The notes beneath the pieces were generated by a model. It worked only from the letters and a program-made list of their open reading frames with translations. It was not told the DNA's origin and did not search any database. From an uncultured Spirochaetales bacterium (GTDB lineage Bacteria > Spirochaetota > Spirochaetia > Sphaerochaetales > Sphaerochaetaceae), in assembly GCA_937902565.1 (NCBI GenBank), contig CALFMX010000085.1, forward strand, positions 1 to 6,811: 6,811 nt of DNA. Direction: 5' to 3'. The position numbers and the translations under genes are program-made. Positions 1-6,087 of the stretch are shown here, one piece after another (position 1 is the stretch's first letter; the number at the start of each line of letters is the position of its first letter).

Positions 1-1
1 G

Positions 2-565
2 GCGCAGTCCATGGTCCTTGCCGGCATCGCCATCGGCTCGATCTTCTCCGCCGGCCTCACCCTGATGCAGTACCTCGCCAATTCGGTGCAGCTCTCAGCC
101 ATCGTCTCCTGGACCTTCGGGGACCTTGGCCGCTCCAGTTGGCGCTCCCTCCTGATCATAGCGGGCGCCTTGGGTCCTGTCCTCATCATCTCCCTCTTCT
201 ACCGTTGGGACTTCAATGCGATGGACAGCGGGGAGGAGAGCGCCAAGGGGCTGGGGGTACGCACCGGCGCGCTGAGGATCGGCGGGATGCTCGCCGCCTC
301 CCTCCTCAGTGCCGTGGTGGTTTCCTACTTCGGCACCATCGCCTTCATCGGGCTGCTCGGCCCCCACATAGCGCGCCGCCTCTTCGGCTCCGACCACCGC
401 TTCCTCCTGGTCGCCTCCCCCCTCATCGGGGCCCTGGTCCTCCTTGTAGCCGACACCCTCGCCCGTACGATCCTCACCCCGATGGTACTGCCGGTGGGTA
501 TCCTGACCTCACTGCTCGGCGGCCCCCTCTTCATCTACCTCCTCATAGCAGGGAGGCAGCGATGA
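2..565 (+). CDS. FecCD/BtuC-type ABC transporter permease, C-terminal part (5' end cut by window)
   Basis: This is the membrane subunit of an ABC importer of the FecCD family, which takes up siderophores, haem or cobalamin across the inner membrane. The reading frame is open to the window edge, so the ATG at 11 is an internal methionine and only about 187 of the usual 320-350 residues are present. Counting from that Met, hydrophobic segments lie near 1-23, 44-64, 88-118, 131-150 and 158-180. The conserved cytoplasmic loop that contacts the ATPase is visible as GLLGPHIARRLFGSDHR (about 114-130). The family's closing PVGILTSLLGGPLF motif is at 161-174. The stop overlaps the start of the ATPase gene as ATGA, indicating translational coupling. 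The substrate cannot be told from this part. The family call is firm; the exact ligand is open. Confidence 0.93.
   Translation, partial: AQSMVLAGIAIGSIFSAGLTLMQYLANSVQLSAIVSWTFGDLGRSSWRSLLIIAGALGPVLIISLFYRWDFNAMDSGEESAKGLGVRTGALRIGGMLAASLLSAVVVSYFGTIAFIGLLGPHIARRLFGSDHRFLLVASPLIGALVLLVADTLARTILTPMVLPVGILTSLLGGPLFIYLLIAGRQR
551..556 (+). promoter_or_regulatory. Ribosome binding site of the ABC ATPase gene
   Basis: GGGAGG lies inside the last codons of the permease gene, 5 bases before the ATG at 562. It fixes the ATPase start. The reading frame is also open upstream as far as 139, but that part is out-of-frame permease sequence. Confidence 0.75.
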
Positions 566-1317
566 TCCTCGATGTCAACAGTGTCTCATTTAAGTACAAG
601 AGCACCCCGATCATCGGGGATATCACCTTCTCGGTCGGGGAGGGGGAGCTGGTCGCTCTCCTCGGACGCAACGGGGCGGGCAAGACCACCCTCCTCAAGT
701 GCCTCAACCGGATCCTCTCTCCCCAGATGGGGACGGTGTTGGTCGAGGGTGTCGACACGAAGTCGATGCGCCCCCTCCAGATCGCCCGCACGATGGGGTG
801 GGTGCCCCAGCAGGCAGAGGCCTCTGCGATGACAGTCTTCGACCTGGTCCTCCTCGGACGCAAGCCGCACTTCAGCTGGTCCCCTGCACAGCGGGACTAC
901 GACACCGTTGAGGAGGCGCTCGCTACCGTTGGGATTGCCCACCTCGCCCTGCGCAGTGCCGATGAGCTGAGTGGCGGGGAGCTGCAGCTTGTCCAGATCG
1001 CCCGGGCCCTCGCCCAGGATCCCCGCATCATCTTATTCGATGAACCGACCAGCAGCCTCGATATCCACAACCAGTATCGTCTGATGAAGACGATCCGCAC
1101 CATCATCGAAGATGGGAGGCGGTCGGCAATCCTGGCGGTCCACGACCTGAACCTGGCCCTTCGCTACAGCCAGCGCTTCATCCTCCTCAAGGAGGGGAGG
1201 ATCTTTGCCGCAGGGGGAAGGGAGATCATCAATGAATCGACCATAGGGGCGGTCTACGACATCGATGTGCGCGTCATCGAGGTCGAGGGCCATCCGACGG
1301 TGGTACCCGTCGAGTGA
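562..1317 (+). CDS. ABC transporter ATP-binding protein, FecE/BtuD type
   Basis: This is the cytoplasmic ATPase that powers the importer formed with the permease encoded just upstream. The 251-residue length is normal for the family. All nucleotide-binding elements are visible: Walker A GRNGAGKT at 35-42, Q-loop glutamine near 83-84, signature LSGGE at 136-140, Walker B IILFDEP at 156-162 with catalytic Glu161, D-loop SSLD at 164-167 and H-loop His194 in AVHDLNLA. The wording around the Q-loop and VLLGRKPHF at 97-104 is typical of ATPases paired with FecCD permeases. The start is set by the GGGAGG site and the ATGA overlap with the permease stop. The gene is GC-rich (roughly 65% in the line sampled). 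The substrate is probably an iron chelate, haem or corrinoid, but the ATPase alone does not decide it. Confidence 0.95.
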   Translation: MILDVNSVSFKYKSTPIIGDITFSVGEGELVALLGRNGAGKTTLLKCLNRILSPQMGTVLVEGVDTKSMRPLQIARTMGWVPQQAEASAMTVFDLVLLGRKPHFSWSPAQRDYDTVEEALATVGIAHLALRSADELSGGELQLVQIARALAQDPRIILFDEPTSSLDIHNQYRLMKTIRTIIEDGRRSAILAVHDLNLALRYSQRFILLKEGRIFAAGGREIINESTIGAVYDIDVRVIEVEGHPTVVPVE

Positions 1318-1322
1318 GGAGG
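1317..1322 (+). promoter_or_regulatory. Ribosome binding site deciding the start of the 175-residue gene
   Basis: AGGAGG begins on the last base of the ATPase stop codon and lies 6 bases before the ATG at 1329. It favours that ATG over the in-frame GTG at 1314, which would place this Shine-Dalgarno sequence inside the gene. Confidence 0.75.
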
Positions 1323-1328
1323 CCGCTC

Positions 1329-1856
1329 ATGGAGTACCTTGGGGCGGCAGAAGAACAGTTGGCCCTCTATCCTGGATCCTCCCTCGCCGATCTCTACAAG
1401 AGCTTCTTCCAGGACGCCTTCGGTCCGGGCCACCTCGTCGATGACCCTGATCGTGCGAGAACCTACTTCGACAACGAACTGGCCCGGATGCAGAGCAGGG
1501 GACGGCATAAAACCGAGTCGTGTGGGGTGGGAAGGAACTTCTGCCGCATCCCCATGGATCTCATCGCAGACGGCATCGTCGAGAAAGAGGCATACTACGA
1601 GGCCTTCGTCAAAAGCGCCCGCTCCTTCACATTGCCTGACCTTTCCCAGTGGAAAAAGGAGTGGCAGACCATCGTGGAGGCCCTACGGCCGCTGAGCCAC
1701 TTGATCAGGGAGTTCAAGGCTGATGAGCGGAGAATCGAGGCCTTGCTGGCAAAGGGATCCTACGCCAGTGACCACAGCGACCACTACAGAAGAATCTACG
1801 ATCCCCACTATAGGATCTTCACCATCGAGGAAATGGAATTACTGCTCGGCATGTGA
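1329..1856 (+). CDS. Conserved uncharacterised protein, 175 residues, in ABC importer operon
   Basis: I recognise the pattern of this soluble protein as a family seen mostly as 'hypothetical protein' in anaerobes such as Bacteroidetes, but I know no function for it. There is no signal peptide or membrane segment. Three blocks look conserved: DLYKSFFQDAFGPGH at 21-35, GRNFCRI at 68-74, and a charged C-terminal stretch at 148-163 rich in His, Asp and Tyr that ends in DPHYRI. The His and Asp residues could bind a metal or ligand; this is inference only. The gene begins 11 bases after the ATPase stop with a strong ribosome binding site, so it is almost certainly in the same transcript as the importer. 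A role in handling the imported ligand is a reasonable guess. That it is a real gene is well supported; its function is unknown. Confidence 0.85.
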   Translation: MEYLGAAEEQLALYPGSSLADLYKSFFQDAFGPGHLVDDPDRARTYFDNELARMQSRGRHKTESCGVGRNFCRIPMDLIADGIVEKEAYYEAFVKSARSFTLPDLSQWKKEWQTIVEALRPLSHLIREFKADERRIEALLAKGSYASDHSDHYRRIYDPHYRIFTIEEMELLLGM

Positions 1857-1882
1857 TGATTTGATTACCCTTGGTCATGGAT

Positions 1883-1902
1883 CGGTCTTGAGAACGAGAC
1901 CG
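1883..1902 (+). terminator. Hairpin downstream of the importer operon
   Basis: CGGTCT at 1883-1888 pairs perfectly with AGACCG at 1897-1902 around an 8-base loop. It lies 27 bases after the stop of the 175-residue gene. No T-run follows directly; the next bases are GAAAAGATTT. It is therefore at best a weak terminator or an RNA-end stabiliser, and could instead be a protein-binding dyad. Confidence 0.35.
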
Positions 1903-1973
1903 GAAAAGATTTGTCGCCCCACCTACCCTCAAATCTCTATGGAAGCGTCTGCTCCGCCACCGTCTCCAGGGTG

Positions 1974-2001
1974 TTGGTAATAGATAATTACCTAGGATAA
2001 T
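1974..2001 (+). promoter_or_regulatory. Predicted sigma-70-type promoter of the DUF5107 gene
   Basis: A -35-like TTGGTA (1974-1979, 4 of 6 consensus bases) and a -10-like GATAAT (1996-2001, 5 of 6) are separated by 16 bases in the most AT-rich part of the spacer. Transcription would begin near 2008, leaving a leader of about 60 bases. An alternative -10, TACAAT at 2041-2046, has no convincing -35 partner. Confidence 0.45.
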
Positions 2002-2002
2002 T
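1976..2002. promoter_or_regulatory. Two overlapping 17-bp dyads, candidate operator
   Basis: The first dyad is GGTAAT-N5-ATTACC at 1976-1992 and the second is AATTA-N7-TAATT at 1986-2002. Both have perfect arms, and their centres are 10 bases apart, about one helical turn. They overlap the predicted -35 and -10 elements, the place expected for a repressor site. No regulator gene is in the window, so the binding protein is unknown. Confidence 0.4.
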
Positions 2003-2059
2003 GAAGGTTTTTATAGGTGTCGAATCTACAAGGGGGACCCTACAATAGAGATACCAAAG

Positions 2060-2066
2060 AGGAGGG
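2060..2066 (+). promoter_or_regulatory. Ribosome binding site of the DUF5107 gene
   Basis: AGGAGGG lies 5 bases before the ATG at 2072. This is a near-ideal Shine-Dalgarno sequence and fixes the start. Confidence 0.8.
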
Positions 2067-2071
2067 AGATT

Positions 2072-4612
2072 ATGAAACGAGTACATGCTGAGGTCAAACG
2101 TATCACGATACCGACCTATATTCCGGCAGAATATGAGACTCTTCCCATGTTTGCGGAGAATAGGGTTCACCAGCGGTCGAGTGGGAATCCATACCCGAAT
2201 CCAATCGTCAATGTAGTGCGTCAAGACACGCTTGAAGACAAGGAGTATGACTGCATTGTGCTGGAGAATGATTATCTCTATCTGGAGATGCTCCCTGAAA
2301 TCGGGGGACGAATCTTTACGGCGGTAGACAAGACCAACGGATATAACTTCTTCTACAAACAAAGTGTGATCAAGCCCGCGTTGATCGGCATGCTCGGTCT
2401 CTGGATTTCGGGTGGTGTGGAGTTCAACTGGCCCATCCACCACCGTCCCTCGACGTTTCTCCCTGTCGACAGCTGCATAGAGCGACATGAAGATGGCTCG
2501 GTCACAGCATGGCTTGGGGAGTATGAACCGCTCGATCGCATGAAAGGGATGGTCGGTATCCATCTCACCCCCGACTCCGCCATCCTTGAGACAAAAGTAA
2601 GGGTATTCAACAGGACCGATCTTCCCCACTCGTTCCTCTGGTGGGAGAATGCAGCGGTGCCCGTGAATGAACAGTATCGGATTTTCTTCCCACCCGATGT
2701 GCAATCGGTCAGTTTCCACTACAAGAAAGCTGTTGGTGGGTATCCTATCATGGATGAGTTCTACAACGTCCAGGATAATAGGGGAGGAAGGGATATTCGA
2801 CCTCATATCAACACTGAGCAGGCCACCTCGTTTTTCAGCGGGCACTCCCGCTTGGATTTCTTCGGCGGTTATGATGAGGGCAAGAAGGCCGGGGTCATAC
2901 ATTATGCGTCCCACCACACCTCAGTGGGCAAAAAGCTCTTCACCTGGGGCTACCGTTCCTTGTGCAAGGCGTGGGAGTCCGCCCTCACCGACAGTGATGG
3001 TGAGTATGCCGAATTGATGGCTGGATCCTATACGGACAACCAGCCTGACTTCACCTGGCTCGAGCCGTTTGAGGTGAAGGAGTTCTCACAGAGCTGGTAT
3101 CCATACAAGGATATCGGAGAGGTACAGCAAGCCAATGGTGTGGTCGCCCTCTCGCTTGATGATCGGAGAATTGGACTCTATGCGGTCAAGGAGTTGAAGG
3201 ACCAGCGACTCATCGTCAAGCATGGCGATACGATCATCCATAGTGTTGATCTGACGCTCCCGGTCGCCCAGACCGGCTTCTACGATGTCCCGGGCTTGGA
3301 TGCCATCACTGAGATCACTATTCTTGATGGCAGTTCCACCACTATCACCTATGTACCGCTTCCTGTGGGACACGAATCGATTGTCCCTGATGCAAATACC
3401 GACTATCTGATGCCCTGTGATATCCATGTTGCGGAAGATGCCTTCCAGACCGGGTTGCATGTCGCACAATATCGAGATCCGATCAAGGATCCGGACATCT
3501 ACTGGAAGCGAGCCCTTGAGCTCTCTCCCGGCCACGTCGGGAGCCTGATAGGCCTGAGTTGGTTCTCCTTGACCCGCTTGCGGTACGCCGAAGCCCAGCG
3601 CTGGGCAGAACAGGCTGTGGCACGTCAGCAACGCCTGAATCCCAATCCTCCATCCTCCCTTGGCTTCTACTTCCTGGGCTTGTCCTTGAAGTACCAGGGG
3701 AAACTGGATGAGGCGGTGGAGGTGTTGCACAAGGGTTTGTGGAATCGTAGCGGTATCAACTACTGCTCAATGGTGCTCGCTCAAATCTATGCGATGAGAA
3801 ATGAATTCGATGAGGCCCTCTCTGTAATCGATAGTGCTGCACGACTGAGTGGTTATAATCAGAAAGCCCAGCAACTGAGGGCGAGCTTGCTCCGACGCCT
3901 GGGCAGGACTGATGAGGCCGCTGCGGTGGTGAACGGGTTGCTCGAGGAGGATCCCCTCGACTACTACGCGCTGCACGAAGCCTCTCTGCTCGACCTTGGG
4001 GCCCCTGCGGTTGCGAAGCAGCCCGACCACAATGGAATTCTGATCGACATCGCTTCGGACTATCTCGATGCCGGGCTCATCGACGATGCGACCTCTGTCC
4101 TCGACGGTGGAGACAGGGATGATGCAATGATCTCCTATCTCCTCCTTCTGACGACCGGGGAGTACCGTGCAGGATCGGAGCGCTATATCTTTCCTTCGAG
4201 AAGGTGGGAGCTTGTGGCACTCTCCAATGCGTTGCAGGAGATGCCCGATAATGAACAGGCGTCCCTGTTGTTGGGGAATCTCTACTTCGGCCAGATGCGC
4301 GAGTACGAGGCGGCCCATCGCTCTTGGTTGAACGCTGGAGGCAGCGCACAGGCGCTCAGAAACCTGGCGGTCTCGCACTTCAGGAAGAATCCACTTGATC
4401 CGGAAGTGTTGCCTCTGCTTGCCAAGGCGATTGAGCTGGGCGGCAGTACCTTGCGCGATTTTGTCCAGGTCAATGGCTATGCCGGTGCCTTCCAGGCGCA
4501 GGCCAGCGTCTACGGCCGTGCTGGAGAGCCCTGCCAGCAATGCGGCCAGCCGGTGCAGGTCATCAAACAAGGGCAGCGCATCACCTATTACTGCAAGCGC
4601 TGCCAGAAATAA
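2072..4612 (+). CDS. DUF5107 domain/TPR protein, truncated and fused in frame to the MutM C-terminus
   Basis: Residues 1 to about 783 are a DUF5107 protein. An N-terminal beta-sandwich region of the galactose-mutarotase-like type covers roughly 40-340, with typical blocks LPEIGGRIF (74-82), GLWISGGVEFNWPIHHRP (109-126) and FLWWENAAVP (188-197). A linker follows, then TPR-like helical repeats from about 474 to 640 and again about 725-789. There is no signal peptide, so it should be cytoplasmic. The family is found in carbohydrate-using bacteria and is thought to act on or bind sugars; no specific reaction can be given. Family members, as I recall them, have more TPR sequence and exceed 1,000 residues, so the C-terminus is missing. 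From about residue 784 to 846 the sequence is instead MutM. The first half of the gene is AT-richer (about 45% GC in sampled lines) than the TPR half (about 55-65%). The 846-residue product as drawn is probably not a natural protein. Confidence 0.85.
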   Translation: MKRVHAEVKRITIPTYIPAEYETLPMFAENRVHQRSSGNPYPNPIVNVVRQDTLEDKEYDCIVLENDYLYLEMLPEIGGRIFTAVDKTNGYNFFYKQSVIKPALIGMLGLWISGGVEFNWPIHHRPSTFLPVDSCIERHEDGSVTAWLGEYEPLDRMKGMVGIHLTPDSAILETKVRVFNRTDLPHSFLWWENAAVPVNEQYRIFFPPDVQSVSFHYKKAVGGYPIMDEFYNVQDNRGGRDIRPHINTEQATSFFSGHSRLDFFGGYDEGKKAGVIHYASHHTSVGKKLFTWGYRSLCKAWESALTDSDGEYAELMAGSYTDNQPDFTWLEPFEVKEFSQSWYPYKDIGEVQQANGVVALSLDDRRIGLYAVKELKDQRLIVKHGDTIIHSVDLTLPVAQTGFYDVPGLDAITEITILDGSSTTITYVPLPVGHESIVPDANTDYLMPCDIHVAEDAFQTGLHVAQYRDPIKDPDIYWKRALELSPGHVGSLIGLSWFSLTRLRYAEAQRWAEQAVARQQRLNPNPPSSLGFYFLGLSLKYQGKLDEAVEVLHKGLWNRSGINYCSMVLAQIYAMRNEFDEALSVIDSAARLSGYNQKAQQLRASLLRRLGRTDEAAAVVNGLLEEDPLDYYALHEASLLDLGAPAVAKQPDHNGILIDIASDYLDAGLIDDATSVLDGGDRDDAMISYLLLLTTGEYRAGSERYIFPSRRWELVALSNALQEMPDNEQASLLLGNLYFGQMREYEAAHRSWLNAGGSAQALRNLAVSHFRKNPLDPEVLPLLAKAIELGGSTLRDFVQVNGYAGAFQAQASVYGRAGEPCQQCGQPVQVIKQGQRITYYCKRCQK
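4415..4441. other. Junction between two unrelated sequences (probable chimera point)
   Basis: Up to about 4415 the frame reads as a TPR helix (residues 777-783, PEVLPLL). From about 4439 it is unmistakably MutM (GGSTLRDFVQVNG). The middle residues, AKAIEL at 784-789, suit both a TPR helix and the MutM helix that precedes GGSTLRDF. The crossover therefore lies in a stretch that both parents may share. The exact base cannot be set without the parent sequences. Confidence 0.75.
4421..4612 (+). pseudogene. mutM: mutM (fpg) 3' fragment: C-terminal helix and zinc finger of formamidopyrimidine-DNA glycosylase
   Basis: MutM excises 8-oxoguanine and formamidopyrimidines from DNA. Only about the last 63 of some 270 residues are here. 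They comprise the end of the helix-two-turn-helix region (GGSTLRDF, fused residues 790-797) and the zinc finger with Cys821, Cys824, Cys841 and Cys844, spaced C-X2-C-X16-C-X2-C as in Fpg. The conserved DNA-contacting Arg in GQRITYYC is Arg836. The catalytic N-terminal Pro-Glu and the whole N-terminal domain are absent, so this piece cannot be a glycosylase. It lies 66 bases before mutY in the same direction, the usual pairing in Comamonadaceae, which shows that it belongs to the right-hand block. In the source genome the gene is presumably intact. Confidence 0.9.
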
Positions 4613-4626
4613 ACACCGGGTTGACA

Positions 4627-4644
4627 GGCCGCCCCAGAGCGGCC
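4627..4644 (+). terminator. GC-rich hairpin between mutM and mutY
   Basis: GGCCGC at 4627-4632 pairs perfectly with GCGGCC at 4639-4644 around a 6-base loop, 14 bases after the mutM stop. No T-run follows. It may attenuate read-through or stabilise the mutM message end; intrinsic termination is not assured. Confidence 0.4.
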
Positions 4645-4678
4645 GCAGCCATCTATAACTCCCCCGAGAACAGCGATT

Positions 4679-5716
4679 GTGAGCCGATTTTCCGAACAGA
4701 TCGTGGCCTGGCAGACAGTCCACGGAAGACACCACCTGCCTTGGCAGAACACCCAGGATGCCTACCGCGTCTGGCTGTCCGAGATCATGCTGCAGCAAAC
4801 CCAGGTCAGCACCGTGCTGGGCTACTACGAGCGGTTCTTGCAGCGCTGCCCCACGGTGGCCGATCTGGCTGCGGCCAGCGATGAAGAAGTCATGGCGCTG
4901 TGGAGCGGCCTGGGCTACTACAGCCGCGCACGCAACCTGCACCGCTGCGCCAAGGAGGTGATGGACCGCTTTGGCGGTGCGTTCCCGCACACGGTGGAAG
5001 AGCTCTCGTCCTTGCCCGGCATTGGCCGCTCGACCGCAGGCGCGATCGCCTCGTTCTGCTTTGCGCAGCGGGCTGCCATTCTGGATGCCAATGTCAAAAG
5101 GGTGCTCACCCGCGTGCTGGGCTTTGAGGACGACCTGGCCAGCAGTGCCGCCGAGAAAAAGCTCTGGGCGCTGGCCGAAGACCTGCTGCCCACCAGCGAC
5201 CTGGCGCGCAACATGCCACGCTACACCCAGGGCATGATGGACATGGGTGCCACGATCTGCACCGCCAAAAAGCCCAGTTGCCTGCTGTGCCCGGTGCACG
5301 GTGATTGCGTGGCGCACCGCCAGGGCCAGCCCGAGCGCTATCCCGTCAAGACCAAGAAACTCAAGCGCAGCGCCGCCAGTTGGTGGCTGCTGTGCTGGCA
5401 ACGGCCCGATGGCGCCATCTGGCTGGAAAAGCGCCCGGCACCGGGCATCTGGGCCGGCCTGTTCTGCATGCCGGTCTGCGATAGCGAAGAGGCACTGCTC
5501 CAGCAGGCGGCCCGGCACGGTGCCACGTCAGCGCCGGTGCATGGCGCCGCATTTTTGCATGTGCTCACCCACAAGGATCTGCATCTGCATCCAGTGCGGG
5601 TCCCCGTTGCTGCCGATTTTGTGCCGGCCCAATCGGGCCAGTGGGTGCTGCCTGCACAGTGGCCGGATGTGGGCCTGCCTGCGCCGGTTCGCAGTCTGCT
5701 GCAGCGCGGGTTCTGA
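4679..5716 (+). CDS. mutY: A/G-specific adenine DNA glycosylase MutY
   Basis: MutY removes adenine mispaired with 8-oxoguanine, so that the site can be repaired back to G:C; it works with MutM in the GO pathway. The 345-residue protein is complete. The catalytic Glu35 is in WLSEIMLQQTQV. A helix-hairpin-helix, LPGIGRSTAGAIASF, covers 112-126, and the catalytic Asp136 is in ILDANVKRV. The [4Fe-4S] ligands are Cys194, Cys201, Cys204 and Cys210 (C-X6-C-X2-C-X5-C). A NUDIX-like C-terminal domain from about 233 reads 8-oxoG; LTHKDLHLHP near 295 matches the recognition loop. Translation must begin at the GTG at 4679, because the next in-frame ATG is at residue 37, inside the catalytic core. The ribosome binding site is weak (GAGAA at 4666-4670). 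The high GC content and wording point to Comamonadaceae. Confidence 0.96.
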   Translation: MSRFSEQIVAWQTVHGRHHLPWQNTQDAYRVWLSEIMLQQTQVSTVLGYYERFLQRCPTVADLAAASDEEVMALWSGLGYYSRARNLHRCAKEVMDRFGGAFPHTVEELSSLPGIGRSTAGAIASFCFAQRAAILDANVKRVLTRVLGFEDDLASSAAEKKLWALAEDLLPTSDLARNMPRYTQGMMDMGATICTAKKPSCLLCPVHGDCVAHRQGQPERYPVKTKKLKRSAASWWLLCWQRPDGAIWLEKRPAPGIWAGLFCMPVCDSEEALLQQAARHGATSAPVHGAAFLHVLTHKDLHLHPVRVPVAADFVPAQSGQWVLPAQWPDVGLPAPVRSLLQRGF

Positions 5717-5734
5717 GGCGGACCGGGGCAGCAG

Positions 5735-5756
5735 GCACTGGCGTCGATTGCAGTGC
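5735..5756 (+). terminator. Hairpin after mutY
   Basis: GCACTG at 5735-5740 pairs perfectly with CAGTGC at 5751-5756 around a 10-base loop, followed by TTGT. It lies 18 bases past the mutY stop. The T-run is short, so this is a weak terminator candidate. Confidence 0.35.
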
Positions 5757-5824
5757 TTGTCCTGCAAAGCGCGCCTTTGCCCGGCAATTAGACTGCAGCC
5801 ATCTTTTTGCTTTGAAAGTGCGCC

Positions 5825-6061
5825 ATGGAACCCACTGTCCACCCCTTCTCGTCGCTGTTCCAGCAACTGGGCCTGCCCGATGACGATGCATCGATTCGCG
5901 CGTTCATCGAAACGCACCGCCCGCTGCCCGACACCTTGCTGATGGCAGACGCTCCGTTCTGGTCACCGGCACAGGCGCGCTTTTTGCGGGAGAGCATCAC
6001 CGCCGATGCCGATTGGGCGAACGTGGTGGACCAGCTCAGCGTCGCTTTGCGCACCGAATAG
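5825..6061 (+). CDS. DUF2789 family protein, 78 residues
   Basis: This small acidic, soluble protein matches DUF2789, a family of about 75 residues in beta- and gammaproteobacteria with no established function. Typical features are the N-terminal FSSLFQQLGLPDDDASI (8-24), then FIETHRPLP (27-35), ADAPFWSPAQARFLRE (41-56) and a C-terminal DADWANVVDQL (60-70). There is no signal peptide or membrane segment. It begins 108 bases after mutY, with only a weak GAAAG as ribosome binding site, so it may have its own promoter. I did not find a convincing one: TTGCCC at 5778-5783 lacks a good -10. It ends 8 bases from the convergent rapZ stop. Confidence 0.85.
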   Translation: MEPTVHPFSSLFQQLGLPDDDASIRAFIETHRPLPDTLLMADAPFWSPAQARFLRESITADADWANVVDQLSVALRTE

Positions 6062-6087
6062 CCAAGGCTTTATCCGCTGTGCTTGGC
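6061..6087. terminator. Inverted repeat between convergent DUF2789 gene and rapZ
   Basis: GCCAAG at 6061-6066 pairs with CTTGGC at 6082-6087 across a 15-base loop, spanning both stop codons. It could form a hairpin in transcripts from either strand. The long loop and lack of a T-run make it a weak bidirectional terminator candidate. Confidence 0.25.

Larger units (their letters stand above)
1857..2071. other. 215-base intergenic region between importer operon and DUF5107 gene
   Basis: I see no gene here. In order, it contains a hairpin at 1883-1902, an AT-rich regulatory patch at 1974-2002 with a promoter and two dyads, a short AGGG/CCCT inverted repeat at 2031-2041, and the ribosome binding site of the next gene at 2060-2066. 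Confidence 0.7.

Noticed and set aside
139..561. Upstream extension of the ATPase frame
   Set aside because: This is out-of-frame permease sequence. The real ATPase start is the ATG at 562 with its own ribosome binding site.
1314..1328. GTG start for the 175-residue gene, overlapping the ATPase stop
   Set aside because: The AGGAGG at 1317-1322 is placed for the ATG at 1329, and the five extra residues do not look conserved.
1988..2917. 309-codon open frame on the minus strand
   Set aside because: It is antisense to the well-supported DUF5107 domain, has no recognisable family, and runs through the promoter of that gene.
4621..4659. TTGACA and TATAAC as a mutY promoter
   Set aside because: The -35 hexamer is perfect, but the spacing is 27 bases, too long for sigma-70, and the hairpin lies between them.
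3767..5518. 583-codon open frame on the minus strand
   Set aside because: It lies opposite both the DUF5107/mutM frame and mutY, and crosses the junction. The translation resembles no family I know and is rich in Arg, Gly and His, as GC-rich antisense shadows are.
5338..5942. Several overlapping open frames on both strands across the mutY end and DUF2789 gene
   Set aside because: They are shadows in GC-rich DNA. The conserved MutY C-terminus and the DUF2789 protein explain the region.
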